Origin: Hyphomicrobiales bacterium
Lineage (GTDB): Bacteria; Pseudomonadota; Alphaproteobacteria; Rhizobiales; Xanthobacteraceae
Length of the DNA stretch: 64,000 bases
Assembly: GCA_017305665.1 (NCBI GenBank)
Contig: JAFKKH010000017.1
Location: forward strand, 1-64,000
Direction of reading: 5' to 3'
Position numbers and translations under genes: made by a program. Within the stretch, counting starts at the first letter, position 1, and each line of letters starts with the position of its first letter. Of this stretch, positions 55,969 through 64,000 are shown in pieces. The notes under the pieces were generated by a model. The model was given only the letters and a program-made list of their open reading frames with translations. It was not told the origin of the DNA and searched no databases.

Positions 55969-56706
55969 ATGTCCGATGTCAATCGCGCCATAGCGGATAA
56001 GAACATTCTCATCACAGGCGCCTCCGGTGGGATTGGCAGCGCGCTGGTGCAGGCATTCGACAAAAGCGGTGCGGCCAAGATCTACGCCGGCACACGTCGA
56101 GGCGACCCGATCACGGGAACGATACCCGTTGCGATGGATGTGACCTCTCAGGAGCAACTCGCCTCGATCGCATCGGAGCTCGGTCCGCAGGTCGACATCG
56201 TCATCAATAATGCCGGATTTAATGCCAATTCAAGCTTTCTGGCCGGCGACTTGTCGCTGGTCCGCCGGGAGATCGAAGCGAACTACTTCGGGCCGTTGAA
56301 CGTCGCGCGAGCGTTTGCTCCATTCTTCAAGTCAAGAAAATCAGGCGTTTTCGTAAACGTGCTGTCGGTTCTCAGTCACGTTAATCTACCAACCGTGGGC
56401 TCATATTGCGCAAGCAAAGCGGCCGCACTCTCTCTTACCCAAGGGTTGCGGGGAGAATTGCAGCCGTTTGGAGTTCGGGTTTGCGGAATATTTCCGCCCG
56501 TGGTCGACACGAACATGAGCACGCACATACCGCATCCAAAGCTTTCGCCCCAGCATGTGGCCGAGGCTCTGATCAATCAGATCGGGAGCGGCGTCGAGGA
56601 TTGCTATCCGGGGATGGCAGCAACAATCTACAATCGCATTCAAGAAAACGCGAAAGGCGTCGAACGGGAGATGGCCGATCGATATCTTACCACCTTACGT
56701 ACTTAG
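55969..56706 (+). CDS. Short-chain dehydrogenase/reductase 1
   Basis: A 245-residue SDR. The cofactor motif is ITGASGGIGSAL, NNAG is present (VINNAGFNANS), the catalytic Ser lies in VLSVLS and the Tyr-Lys pair in SYCASKAAA. AAGGAAG precedes the ATG at 55969. Codon use is less GC-biased than in the genes to the left. It converges on the dioxygenase cluster and may oxidise a diol or an alcohol of the same pathway; substrate unknown. Confidence 0.85.
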   Translation: MSDVNRAIADKNILITGASGGIGSALVQAFDKSGAAKIYAGTRRGDPITGTIPVAMDVTSQEQLASIASELGPQVDIVINNAGFNANSSFLAGDLSLVRREIEANYFGPLNVARAFAPFFKSRKSGVFVNVLSVLSHVNLPTVGSYCASKAAALSLTQGLRGELQPFGVRVCGIFPPVVDTNMSTHIPHPKLSPQHVAEALINQIGSGVEDCYPGMAATIYNRIQENAKGVEREMADRYLTTLRT

Positions 56707-56788
56707 TTAACGTCAGAAGCCTTTTGGCTCAGCCCGGCTAGATTGGCACCGCCTCCTCTTTTCATCAAAAGGTCGAACAATCGCAGCG

Positions 56789-57118
56789 CTAAAAGCTAAT
56801 ATGCAGCCGCCCCTCACGAACGTCGATCTTGTACGTTCTTAGGTCGACAGTGCAGGGAGAGGCCACGACCGCTCCCGTGCGGATATCGAACTGCCCTCGA
56901 TGCCATCCGCATTCGACGGTATGCCCCGCCAGTTCGCCATCTTCTGACAAGGACGCCGCTCCGTGAGTGCAGCAGTCCTCGAAAGCAAAAAACTCGCCGT
57001 CCACATTCGCAACAGCGACTGCGCCGTCGAGGCCTTCGACAATGAACTGCCTCATTTCTCCCTGGGGAATGTCTTCAGCACCGCACAATTCGACGCACAT
57101 TACGACCGTCACGGGCAC
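56789..57118 (-). CDS. Rieske-type ferredoxin of a ring-hydroxylating dioxygenase
   Basis: A 109-residue Rieske [2Fe-2S] protein. The two cluster-binding boxes are CTHGAASL (Cys-x-His) and CGWHRGQFD (Cys-x2-His). Small soluble Rieske proteins pass electrons from a reductase to the oxygenase. The GTG at 57118 is preceded by GGAG and overlaps the end of the SDR gene by ten bases; an ATG six codons further in is an alternative. No ferredoxin reductase gene is visible, so it must come from outside this stretch. Confidence 0.88.
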   Translation of the reverse strand: MPVTVVMCVELCGAEDIPQGEMRQFIVEGLDGAVAVANVDGEFFAFEDCCTHGAASLSEDGELAGHTVECGWHRGQFDIRTGAVVASPCTVDLRTYKIDVREGRLHISF

Positions 57119-57939
57119 CGATCTCCAGATGCGCTTGAACCCACGCCCGCGGCTTTCCTGATCTCGGTCGGAAGATGAACCTCCAACCCTTGCGGGCCTA
57201 GCGCGCTATGGCCGCCGTCGACGTGCATGCAGGATCCCGTGATGAAACTTGCATGTTCGGAGCAGAGGAACAGCACCGCCTGCGCAACTTCGTCAACCGT
57301 TCCCATGCGCCGGAGCATATGGAGTCGAGAAGATAGATTCTGATATCGTTCTGCGACCTCGGCGGGCGCCGCATCATGAAACGGCTTTCGTGTCCAACCA
57401 GGCATGACCGAATTCGAGCGAATGCCGAACTCAGCAAGATCCAAAGCCTGACTTCGGGTGACCTGCTCAATGGCGGCCTTGGTCGCGGGGTAAATCCAGC
57501 GTCCGGCGAGTCCGACGTGCGCGCTCTCGCTGGAAAAATTGACGATGGATGGAGAGCTCGATTTCTTCAAGTAAGGAAGCGCCGCCTGCACGAGAAGCAC
57601 ATGGCCGACCAGATTGCTATCGAAGCCGTTAAGCCATTCCGATCGTGTGGAGGACGCCCCCTTATCGACGTAGGTTGCCGCACAGTTGATAAGAAAGTCG
57701 ATTTGTCCGAATTTTCTGATGGCTGTGTCTACGATCTTCGCGATGTCGCCATCGACCCTCAGATCAGCTTTGAGAAACGTCGCCTGGTCCCGAAAGTCAT
57801 CGATAAACCTTTCGCCGTCCCCCTGTATGTCGACGCAGATCAATTTCGCGCCACTAGCCGCGAAATTTTTGATCAAACCGGCACCGATACCGCTGGCGGT
57901 TCCGGTGATGATCGCTACGCGCCCTTTGATGCCCTTCAT
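57109..57939 (-). CDS. Short-chain dehydrogenase/reductase 2, probable dihydrodiol dehydrogenase
   Basis: A 276-residue SDR: GRVAIITGTASGIGAGL for the cofactor, NCAA in place of NNAG, NFSSES for Ser and IYPATKAAIEQ for Tyr-Lys. GAGG ends nine bases before the ATG at 57939; another ATG at 57945 is too close. Placed between the dioxygenase subunits and the ferredoxin on the same strand, it is the natural candidate for oxidising the cis-dihydrodiol product to a catechol. That role is inferred from context. Confidence 0.83.
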   Translation of the reverse strand: MKGIKGRVAIITGTASGIGAGLIKNFAASGAKLICVDIQGDGERFIDDFRDQATFLKADLRVDGDIAKIVDTAIRKFGQIDFLINCAATYVDKGASSTRSEWLNGFDSNLVGHVLLVQAALPYLKKSSSPSIVNFSSESAHVGLAGRWIYPATKAAIEQVTRSQALDLAEFGIRSNSVMPGWTRKPFHDAAPAEVAERYQNLSSRLHMLRRMGTVDEVAQAVLFLCSEHASFITGSCMHVDGGHSALGPQGLEVHLPTEIRKAAGVGSSASGDRCP

Positions 57940-57951
57940 CCGCATCTTCCT

Positions 57952-58452
57952 CTACAGGATGATTGAAAGTTTGCCGTGGGGCCTGAGCGCTCCAATCGAC
58001 AAAATGCTTCGCTTCTCGCGAGCCAGCAGCTTCTCATCAGCCTGAACAAACTTGTATTCCTGGCGGCCGAAATAGGTGTCGATCACTCCGCTCTGGCTGC
58101 TGGTGCGATTGATAGTGAAGTTGCAACTTACCTTGAGCTCACCGTCCCCAATACCAAGAAAACGAACGTTGCTGATCGTCCTATGGGTCGTTGAATGGGG
58201 ATATTCTGCATGAGCCGTCTTCTTGCCTAACCGCTTCACGCGCTCGGTCAGATGGTGACCGTCATCCGAGATCAGATACAGCGTTGATTCAGGAGGCGCG
58301 TAAGGGTCGCCGGCCATGTTGGGGACCAGATAGCGAGCATCTTCGGTGAACAGTTGCCGCCATTCCGGCAACCTCCACTCATCGAGAAGAGCGGCCTCCG
58401 AGTAGAGCCAATCCTCGATATCGGAACGGGACCAATCCTTGAGTTCACGCAT
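57952..58452 (-). CDS. Ring-hydroxylating dioxygenase beta subunit
   Basis: A 166-residue small subunit with the cystatin/SnoaL-like cone fold: SDIEDWLYSEAALLDEWRLPEWRQLFTEDARYLVP and SNVRFLGIGDGELKVSCNFTINR are characteristic of the family. The ATG at 58452 follows the alpha-subunit stop by one base and has GGGAG in front. The beta subunit builds the alpha3beta3 hexamer. The open frame upstream to 58596 is inside the alpha gene. Confidence 0.9.
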   Translation of the reverse strand: MRELKDWSRSDIEDWLYSEAALLDEWRLPEWRQLFTEDARYLVPNMAGDPYAPPESTLYLISDDGHHLTERVKRLGKKTAHAEYPHSTTHRTISNVRFLGIGDGELKVSCNFTINRTSSQSGVIDTYFGRQEYKFVQADEKLLAREKRSILSIGALRPHGKLSIIL

Positions 58453-58453
58453 A

Positions 58454-59731
58454 TCATGCTCCCGTTGAAAGCAGCCGTGCCTGCCAGCCGCGCCAGAAGG
58501 CTCTCTGCGGCAACTCATCCTTCGTGTCACCGACCTTGTCGGCGCTCTTCGGATCGAACCCCTTTGACAGATCGTTCCATGGCGCCTCGCGCGCACTCAG
58601 TGCAGCGCGCTGACACGACTCCAGCGCCTCGATGTCATCCGGCGTCGCGAACCCGCCGGGCCCGAGAAATTCGAGGAAGTTGCTGAGCCTTCGTTCGAGA
58701 GCCGGCGTACCTATTTCTTCTTTCGGCGCCAGCGCCCAAACGTTGACCTCCATGTAGTCGGCTGCCTTAGGCTGAAAACTGCGGACCGTGATCGACATGA
58801 TGTCGTTGATGACAAGATTGGGGAAGATCAGCAGATTGCGCGAATAGCGCGCCATTCGGATGGCTCGCTCCTCGCCATACATCTTGACAAGCCTGTCATA
58901 GATCGCATCGATTTCGGCCTTCGCGTCATCTCCCCAGAGCGAGATCCACTGAGCGATAGGCCTGCCGTACGTGGCTTGGCGCTCGATGACGGAATGCCCG
59001 TTGCCAAGATCGACGCACTTGCCGAGCATCTTGCCGCGCTTCATCGCGCCACCGGAATTGGTCGCCACCAGATCGAGGTAAGTTGGGTGCAACGCCTCGA
59101 CGTGCAGAATATCCGTGCTGTTCTCGGCGAGCAGTTTCCAGTTCGCCCGCGCGCTGTACTCCTGCGCTTTGCCGACGATGTGCATTTCAGTCGCGGCTTG
59201 ATCGACGATCACGTCGATATAGTCACACGCGTCCCCGAGGTAGTCTCTCAGGCTCTGGGCCTTGCGATCGAAATTGACGAACCAGAAGCCCCGGTACTCC
59301 TCGAACCTCGGCACCGGCACGAGGTCATTGCGCCCGCCTTCCCCGAAGTTGGGCGGATACGTCTCAGGCTCGGCGATGCTCAGGGACTTGCCGGTATTCT
59401 CGAATATCCAGCCATGATAGATGCAGCTGAATGACCGCGCGTTGCCTTCGGATAAACGGCATACCTGCGCACCTCGATGAGGGCAGACGTTGAGGAAGCA
59501 TCGAATGCTTCCGTTGCGATCCTTGAGGAAGATCACGCTGCGGTCGGCCAGCGTCCTGGTCTTAAAATCTCCCGGCTTTTCGATCTCGGTCGAGTGTCCG
59601 ACATACAGCCAGCAGTGCGAAAAGATACGATCCATCTCCAGTTGGTACACTGCAGGATCCGTGTAGGCCTGGCGTGAGATCTGGAACCTGGAGGCCGCAG
59701 CCTCTGTCCGAATTGCCTCTGCAATATTCAT
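58454..59731 (-). CDS. Ring-hydroxylating dioxygenase alpha subunit
   Basis: A 425-residue oxygenase subunit. The Rieske cluster is bound by CPHRGAQVC and CIYHGWIFE; the mononuclear iron by the NSTDILHVEALH segment (Asp-x2-His-x4-His). It hydroxylates an aromatic ring with O2 using electrons from the Rieske ferredoxin at 56789. The subfamily resembles benzoate/terephthalate-type oxygenases, but I cannot name the substrate. It is divergent from a MarR regulator across a gap with a 35-base palindrome. Lower GC and looser codon use than the chromosome core suggest transfer. Confidence 0.92.
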   Translation of the reverse strand: MNIAEAIRTEAAASRFQISRQAYTDPAVYQLEMDRIFSHCWLYVGHSTEIEKPGDFKTRTLADRSVIFLKDRNGSIRCFLNVCPHRGAQVCRLSEGNARSFSCIYHGWIFENTGKSLSIAEPETYPPNFGEGGRNDLVPVPRFEEYRGFWFVNFDRKAQSLRDYLGDACDYIDVIVDQAATEMHIVGKAQEYSARANWKLLAENSTDILHVEALHPTYLDLVATNSGGAMKRGKMLGKCVDLGNGHSVIERQATYGRPIAQWISLWGDDAKAEIDAIYDRLVKMYGEERAIRMARYSRNLLIFPNLVINDIMSITVRSFQPKAADYMEVNVWALAPKEEIGTPALERRLSNFLEFLGPGGFATPDDIEALESCQRAALSAREAPWNDLSKGFDPKSADKVGDTKDELPQRAFWRGWQARLLSTGA

Positions 59732-59790
59732 CGAGAGCCGAGTCCCTTTGCTTGTCTTGATCGGACGACCAGGCGAGACGCTAGCTCAAT

Positions 59791-59825
59791 TAATCGCACT
59801 TTACAATAGTTGTAAACTGCGATTA
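59791..59825. promoter_or_regulatory. 35-base palindrome between dioxygenase alpha and MarR genes
   Basis: TAATCGCA, C, TTTACAA, a TAG centre, then TTGTAAA, C, TGCGATTA: both arms match perfectly apart from the single C/C position. The inner part (TTTACAA-N3-TTGTAAA) has the size of a MarR operator. It lies 60 bases from the dioxygenase start and 76 bases from the regulator start. Confidence 0.75.
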
Positions 59826-59901
59826 TTTCGTTGCGACGCAGCGAAACGCTGCTCAAATGCGCGCCGTTCTGCTAGAACCTCCGCGGGGATAGGAGGCAAT
59901 G

Positions 59902-60450
59902 ATGACACCCAGGAGCTCGCTTATCAGGCGCACGTTAGAACAAAGGACGACCTACAGATTCTCGATCATTTCGAAGCGGCTCGTCGATTGCCTCGCTGAA
60001 GTCTTTCAGTCGAAATTCAGCCTTTCCGTCAACAGCTGGAGGGTTTTGAGCGTCGTCGAACGGTTTGGTCCCCTCGCCGCATTTGAGGTTGGAAAGTACG
60101 TAAGCCTGGATGCCGACAAGGTTACGAGGACAGTGAATTCCCTCGTCAAGCAGAAGCTCCTCCTCCGCCGGGAGGACGAACGGGATAGACGACGAATCAG
60201 CCTATCGTTGTCTTCAAAAGGCAAGGAGGTGTTCGACGAGATCGAAAGCGTACGAACTTCTCTCGAATGTGAATTTCTTAGCGTGCTGAGTTCTTCTGAA
60301 TTGACCACTTTCTACGAAGTCATGGACAAGCTCGACGCAAAGGCAAACGAGCTTTTCGATCGCCGCAAGGAGCGTAACGCCCTCAATGGAGGCAATTCTC
60401 CGGTCGGCGGACCTCATGCGCCGAAGCGCTCGCCGTCCGCGCGACGGTGA
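59902..60450 (+). CDS. MarR-family regulator of the dioxygenase cluster
   Basis: A 182-residue winged-helix protein: FSLSVNSWRVLSVVERFGPLAAFEVGKYV, LDADKVTRTVNSLVKQKLLLRR for DNA reading and EDERDRRRISLSLSSKG for the wing. Of two adjacent ATGs, 59902 stands five bases after AGGAGG. It probably controls the divergent oxygenase operon through the palindrome at 59791. The C-terminal 30 residues are a basic, disordered extension. Confidence 0.87.
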   Translation: MTPRSSLIRRTLEQRTTYRFSIISKRLVDCLAEVFQSKFSLSVNSWRVLSVVERFGPLAAFEVGKYVSLDADKVTRTVNSLVKQKLLLRREDERDRRRISLSLSSKGKEVFDEIESVRTSLECEFLSVLSSSELTTFYEVMDKLDAKANELFDRRKERNALNGGNSPVGGPHAPKRSPSARR

Positions 60451-60462
60451 ATTTTCCGGAGA

Positions 60463-60509
60463 TCGCTTCACTTTGCCGTCCGATCTCGTACGGTGACAAA
60501 GCGAAGCGA
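60463..60509. terminator. Hairpin between convergent MarR and solute-binding genes
   Basis: TCGCTTCACTTTGCC (from 60463) pairs with GACAAAGCGAAGCGA (to 60509) with two mismatches. It begins 12 bases after the MarR stop, and could end transcription from both sides. Confidence 0.6.
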
Positions 60510-60562
60510 GCTCATTTGTGCAAGCAGCCCGAAGCGTCAATGTTCGACTGCAGCGTCCGTCG

Positions 60563-61747
60563 CTACCGCGTCAAGGAGCCGATGGCCACGTAGTGACCAC
60601 CGACGATCTTGCTGGGCTGCAGGTGGGTTATGCCACCATGATTCTCCGGTGTCGGGCGATATTCGACGCCAGGCAGCGTGAGCGATAGTTTGAACGCCTC
60701 GCCCGAGGTAGCTTGCTTGATTATATTTTGTGGCGAGAGATCATTGCCGCAGCGCTTGATGATTTCGACCAAGGCTTCGCCGGTGGTATAGGCGCTCACG
60801 TTCGTGAAGTCGTCGGGGTCGGCACCGGGTACTCGCTTGGTCAGGAAGTCGTAGTATTTCTTGAAATGAGGGTTCGTCTTGGCTTCAGGGTCCGAAGGAT
60901 CGATGAAATAGCGAAACGCCACAACGTTTTGGCTCTTCTCCAGTCCGGCCGGCTTCATCGTCTCCGGGATGGACGATGCCGCGGCCGTCACCAGATGCGG
61001 CGCCTTCCACTTTAGATCATAGGCCTTCTTGAGAGCCTGCGCTGTCTGCTTGGACAGCGTAAAATCGACGAGGACTTCGGCTCCGCTCGCGTGCAATGAA
61101 ACGATCTGGCTATCGACCGTTGGATCGGTAACATTGGCACTCATTTCCGAAACGATGTTGGCTGCCTTGGCTCCCAGCACCTTTTTGAAGGTGGCCAGGT
61201 AAAGCCGGCCGAAATCGTCGTTCTGATAGAGCACGCCCATCTTCGCATTTGGCATTGTGCTCAGGATGTAGCTGGCGAATGCCCCGCTTTCGACCTCGGC
61301 GCTCGGCGGCAAGATCGTGGACCACGGTGCCTGCTTGGGATCCGTAAACCGGTCGCCAGACGCGTTAAGGAGAAGATGCGGCACCTTCTGGGAGTTGATG
61401 TAACGAAGCACCGCGCTGTTGGTGGCCGTTCCGAAACTTCCGAAGATCAGCGCGACCTCATCCTGTTCGACGAGCTTGCGAACCTGCTCTACCGTTTTGG
61501 ACGGTGAAAAGGCGTCATCATAGCTGATATACTTGAGCTTACGGCCGTTGATCCCGCCGCTCTCGTTGATCATGTCAAAGTAGGCGGCTTCCGTCTTGCC
61601 CGAGATCGCATGGCCCGAAACCGGCCCACTGTACGGCCACGTTTGTCCGATCTTGATCTCCTGATCAGTGACCCCTCGGACGGTTTGCGCCGATGCCGAT
61701 GTAAAAATGAAAAATGCACTTACTGCACAAAGCCAAGCTCGCAGCAT
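60563..61747 (-). CDS. Branched-chain-type ABC solute-binding protein of the catabolic cluster
   Basis: A 394-residue periplasmic binding protein of the LivK type: signal peptide LCAVSAFFIFTSASA/Q, then GVTDQEIKIGQTWPYSGPVSG, GGINGRKLKYISYDDAFSPSKTVEQVRKLVEQD and GVLYQNDDFGR. AAGGTG precedes the ATG. Many relatives bind aromatic acids or amides taken up for catabolism, which fits the neighbouring dioxygenase and amidase genes. No permease or ATPase subunits are in view. Confidence 0.9.
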   Translation of the reverse strand: MLRAWLCAVSAFFIFTSASAQTVRGVTDQEIKIGQTWPYSGPVSGHAISGKTEAAYFDMINESGGINGRKLKYISYDDAFSPSKTVEQVRKLVEQDEVALIFGSFGTATNSAVLRYINSQKVPHLLLNASGDRFTDPKQAPWSTILPPSAEVESGAFASYILSTMPNAKMGVLYQNDDFGRLYLATFKKVLGAKAANIVSEMSANVTDPTVDSQIVSLHASGAEVLVDFTLSKQTAQALKKAYDLKWKAPHLVTAAASSIPETMKPAGLEKSQNVVAFRYFIDPSDPEAKTNPHFKKYYDFLTKRVPGADPDDFTNVSAYTTGEALVEIIKRCGNDLSPQNIIKQATSGEAFKLSLTLPGVEYRPTPENHGGITHLQPSKIVGGHYVAIGSLTR

Positions 61748-62077
61748 CTGACTACACCTTCGATGTTTTGCCTCGTCGGCAGCTGGGACTGTTCAAGCGG
61801 GTTGACGCTGGCATCAATGCCATCCTTTATTTGTAATTTCCAATTATACTAATTCGCAACAAAAATCGTCGCGAGGAGGTGCGGCCAATTTTCCCGTCTC
61901 TCCAGATCCCGCAGCGCAAACAAACCCAGCAGCTATCGAAAGTCACATGAAACATTGCAAGCAGTCCCCTCGGCCGCGGCCTCCTAAGCTCCGCCGATGA
62001 GACAAACCTCGCCTTTGACAGCGCACGATAACTGTTTGATATTCACAATTAAATGACTCCATGCTCCTGGGGGCCGG
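61748..62077. other. AT-rich divergent gap
   Basis: This 330-base gap separates the solute-binding and deacetylase-like genes, which diverge. The part 61825-61865 is clearly AT-rich (TTTGTAATTTCCAATTATA) and probably carries a promoter; part of it recalls the TTGTAAA half-site at 59791. A GAGGAGG at 61875 has no start codon at a fitting distance. No gene was seen. Confidence 0.45.
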
Positions 62078-62980
62078 ATGAACCCAAACGATAGCGTTTT
62101 CCACGAGAATACGACCGTGGTGTCGCGGCCGCCTCTGACTTGGCCGAACGGATGCCGGCTCGCTTTCGCCGCCGTCGTGAGCGTCGAATACTATGAGCTC
62201 CAGCCTCCTCCCGGCGCCTTCATCCCACCCAATGTGCCCGGAGGCTTTGGACGAGCACCGTATCCCGACGTTCGCGCCTTTTCCCAGAGAGAGTATGGCA
62301 ACCGCGTTGGCGTCTTCAGAGTGATCGACGCATTCGACAAGTCCGGCTTATCGGCAACGGCTGCCGTGGACGCTTCCAGTGCCCGACGCTATCCGTATCT
62401 GGTCCGCCAGTTCCGCGAACGCCGCTGGCCCATTATTGGTCACGGCTACAGCGTCACCCAAGTCATCTCGAACAACATGACGGTCGAGCAGGAGCGTGAG
62501 TATCTTCGTGACTCGCTTGCGCAGGTGGAGAGCCAAGCAGGTACGCGCCTAAAGGGCTGGCACGGTCCGGAGTATGGAGAGTCCGAGTGGACGCCAGCCC
62601 TCCTCGCAGAGCTTGGAGTCAATTATCTGCTCGATTGGCCTAACGACGAACAACCCTACGTCATGCGCACCCCGTCGGGTCCGATCATTTCGCTACCGAT
62701 AGCACTGGAGCTTGATGACGTCGTCGCTCACTACCACCGTCGTATTAGCATGAAGCGCTGGAAACAAGCCGTTCTGGATGCAGTTGATCAGTTATCGAAC
62801 GATGGTACGCAGAGCGGTCGACTTCTTATCTTGAATCTTCATCCTTGGCTCATTGGTCATCCGCATCGGATTGGCTATCTGGAAGAGCTCCTGGCGGAGA
62901 TCGCGAGTCGAAAAGACGTCTGGAAAGCGACAACGGAGCAATTGGTCGATCACTATTGCGCCGTCAGTCAATCCAACTAA
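62078..62980 (+). CDS. Polysaccharide-deacetylase-fold hydrolase (PuuE / cyclic-imide-hydrolase type)
   Basis: A 300-residue NodB-fold protein of the PuuE branch: LAFAAVVSVEYYELQPPPG, REYGNRVGVFRVIDAFDKSGLSATAAVDA, IIGHGYSVTQ, LKGWHGPEYGESEWTPALLAELGVNYLLDWPNDEQPYVM and LNLHPWLIGHPHRI. This branch includes metal-independent allantoinase and bacterial cyclic imide hydrolase, not chitin deacetylases. With a convergent amidase next to it, opening of a cyclic amide/imide followed by amide hydrolysis is plausible. The ribosome site is a G-rich run before the ATG. GC is lower than average for the window. Confidence 0.78.
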   Translation: MNPNDSVFHENTTVVSRPPLTWPNGCRLAFAAVVSVEYYELQPPPGAFIPPNVPGGFGRAPYPDVRAFSQREYGNRVGVFRVIDAFDKSGLSATAAVDASSARRYPYLVRQFRERRWPIIGHGYSVTQVISNNMTVEQEREYLRDSLAQVESQAGTRLKGWHGPEYGESEWTPALLAELGVNYLLDWPNDEQPYVMRTPSGPIISLPIALELDDVVAHYHRRISMKRWKQAVLDAVDQLSNDGTQSGRLLILNLHPWLIGHPHRIGYLEELLAEIASRKDVWKATTEQLVDHYCAVSQSN

Positions 62981-63031
62981 GACGCTCCAGCCGATCAGAA
63001 GACCCCAGCGATACCCTACCGTCTGAAAGAT

Positions 63032-64000
63032 CTAAAGCGAACGCCAATCGCAGGCTTGTTCGAATGCATGAGCCGCGCGGTAGATCATGGCCTCCTGCCA
63101 CTCAGAACCGATCAGCATCATTCCGACTGGCAATCCATTGATCAGACCACACGGCACTGTCATCGCGGGATGATGCGAGGCGTTGAAGCAACACGTGTTG
63201 ACCATAACCTCCGCCGATTCCCGCAGGACTCTCTCACGGTGACCCTCGCCCTCCGGCAAAACGGGGGCCGTAAATGGCACTGTCGGCATCAGCAAGAGAT
63301 CAACACTCTCAAAAGCCCGATCGTAAGCTCTTTTGAGTTGGCGCGTGAGATTCTGGGCTTTTCCGTAGAACTCTCCGTGAAAATGGTCGCGAATGTATCT
63401 TCCGACCGTCAGGATCACCTTTACGGTATCAGGCAGTTCCTGCGCCTTCGCACGCAGATTGACCAATGCTCCGCCTAGCCCTGCGATGTGCAGTCCCCGC
63501 TGCCCGAAGCCTGAACCACAGTCCTCGAAGGCAAGTGCATACGTTCCTTCCAACGACAGGGCGCGCCAAATGATGGGAGCTTGCAGATGCATGGGAATGG
63601 ATATCTCTCTGACCTGAGCACCGAGCCGTTCAAACAAAGCTGCGCCGTCGCGCACCTTTTGGTCCACTTCAGGCATCGATTGAGGATGGCCGAAACCTTC
63701 CTGCACGATTCCAATTCTTAGACCTGCTACCCCTTGTCCGATGGCCTTCGAATACGCATCGGTTTTTGGTCCATATTGGCGCGGATCGAGATCATCCTGG
63801 CCAGCGACCACCTCGAGCAGAAGCGCATTGTCGGCGACTGTCGCAGTCATCGGCCCCAGATGTTCCAAAGTTGGCTCCATGCTGAGAACACCTGTATAGG
63901 GGACCAGACCATGTGTCGGCTTCATTCCGTATATGCCGCAATGAGCAGCAGGAATTCGGATCGATCCTGCCTGGTCGCCACCAATCGCCATGTCGACTTC
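63032..64000 (-). CDS. Amidase-signature hydrolase, 5' part outside the window
   Basis: The visible part is the C-terminal 320 or so residues of an amidase; the frame is open to the right edge. The signature GGDQAGSIRIPAAHCGIYGMKPTHG contains the catalytic Ser (GSIR); the cis-Ser and Lys lie in or before the missing part. The C-terminal segments PTVPFTAPVLP and PAMTVPCGLINGLPVGMMLIG are typical. It converges on the imidase-like gene after 51 bases. The substrate is an amide, possibly a half-amide made by the neighbour; that is inference. Confidence 0.88.
   Translation of the reverse strand, partial: EVDMAIGGDQAGSIRIPAAHCGIYGMKPTHGLVPYTGVLSMEPTLEHLGPMTATVADNALLLEVVAGQDDLDPRQYGPKTDAYSKAIGQGVAGLRIGIVQEGFGHPQSMPEVDQKVRDGAALFERLGAQVREISIPMHLQAPIIWRALSLEGTYALAFEDCGSGFGQRGLHIAGLGGALVNLRAKAQELPDTVKVILTVGRYIRDHFHGEFYGKAQNLTRQLKRAYDRAFESVDLLLMPTVPFTAPVLPEGEGHRERVLRESAEVMVNTCCFNASHHPAMTVPCGLINGLPVGMMLIGSEWQEAMIYRAAHAFEQACDWRSL

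Overview
The window reads as chromosome of an alphaproteobacterium of the order Hyphomicrobiales, most like the Bradyrhizobium / Rhodopseudomonas / Afipia group. The grounds are a form IC (red-type) cbb operon of typical gene order, two GGAAC-N16-CGTT promoters of the general-stress EcfG type, dispersed palindromic intergenic repeats, and high GC coding throughout. The genus is inferred from gene content, not from a marker gene.

Layout. 1-0.7 kb: end of an ArsR regulator and an SRPBCC protein. 0.8-10.6 kb: a complete Calvin-cycle operon, cbbR divergent from cbbFPTALSXY. 10.6-11.6 kb: a small four-EF-hand protein and tRNA-Ser(GGA). 11.9-17.75 kb: a trehalose locus (MFS transporter, otsB, GH15 hydrolase, otsA), with an EcfG-type promoter before both transcription units. 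17.8-19.8 kb: a chemoreceptor. 20.2-24 kb: a CoA-transferase / MHS transporter / M20 amidohydrolase set whose transporter carries a one-base frameshift. 24.1-33.5 kb: tyrosine / homogentisate catabolism (hppD, fahA, hmgA, FAD monooxygenase, two MBL-fold proteins) with Lrp- and MarR-type regulators and visible operators.

33.7-51 kb is the most unusual part. Two OmpA-like proteins, two exported caspase-fold proteins that have both lost the His/Cys dyad, two related RND adaptors (one with its pump, one without), an AsmA protein, a CRP-family regulator, a class III nucleotide cyclase and a DxDTT-motif protein of unknown function lie together. Three CRP-type sites (TGTGA-N6-TCACA or close) lie before ompA-1, between crp and asmA, and before the DxDTT protein. 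The encoded CRP-family protein keeps both the CRP recognition-helix residues and the cyclic-nucleotide pocket, so a local cAMP-type circuit controlling an envelope module is a reasonable hypothesis.

51-55.7 kb: an exported nuclease-like protein lacking the catalytic Glu, an LssY_C protein, two nested palindromic repeats, a serine-glyoxylate-type aminotransferase and a branched-chain-type solute-binding protein. 55.9-64 kb: an accessory catabolic cluster of lower GC and looser codon use: two SDRs, Rieske ferredoxin, ring-hydroxylating dioxygenase alpha and beta, MarR regulator beside a 35-bp palindrome, another solute-binding protein, a PuuE-like deacetylase / imidase-type protein and an amidase running off the right edge. 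No rRNA, CRISPR array, transposase or integrase was seen.
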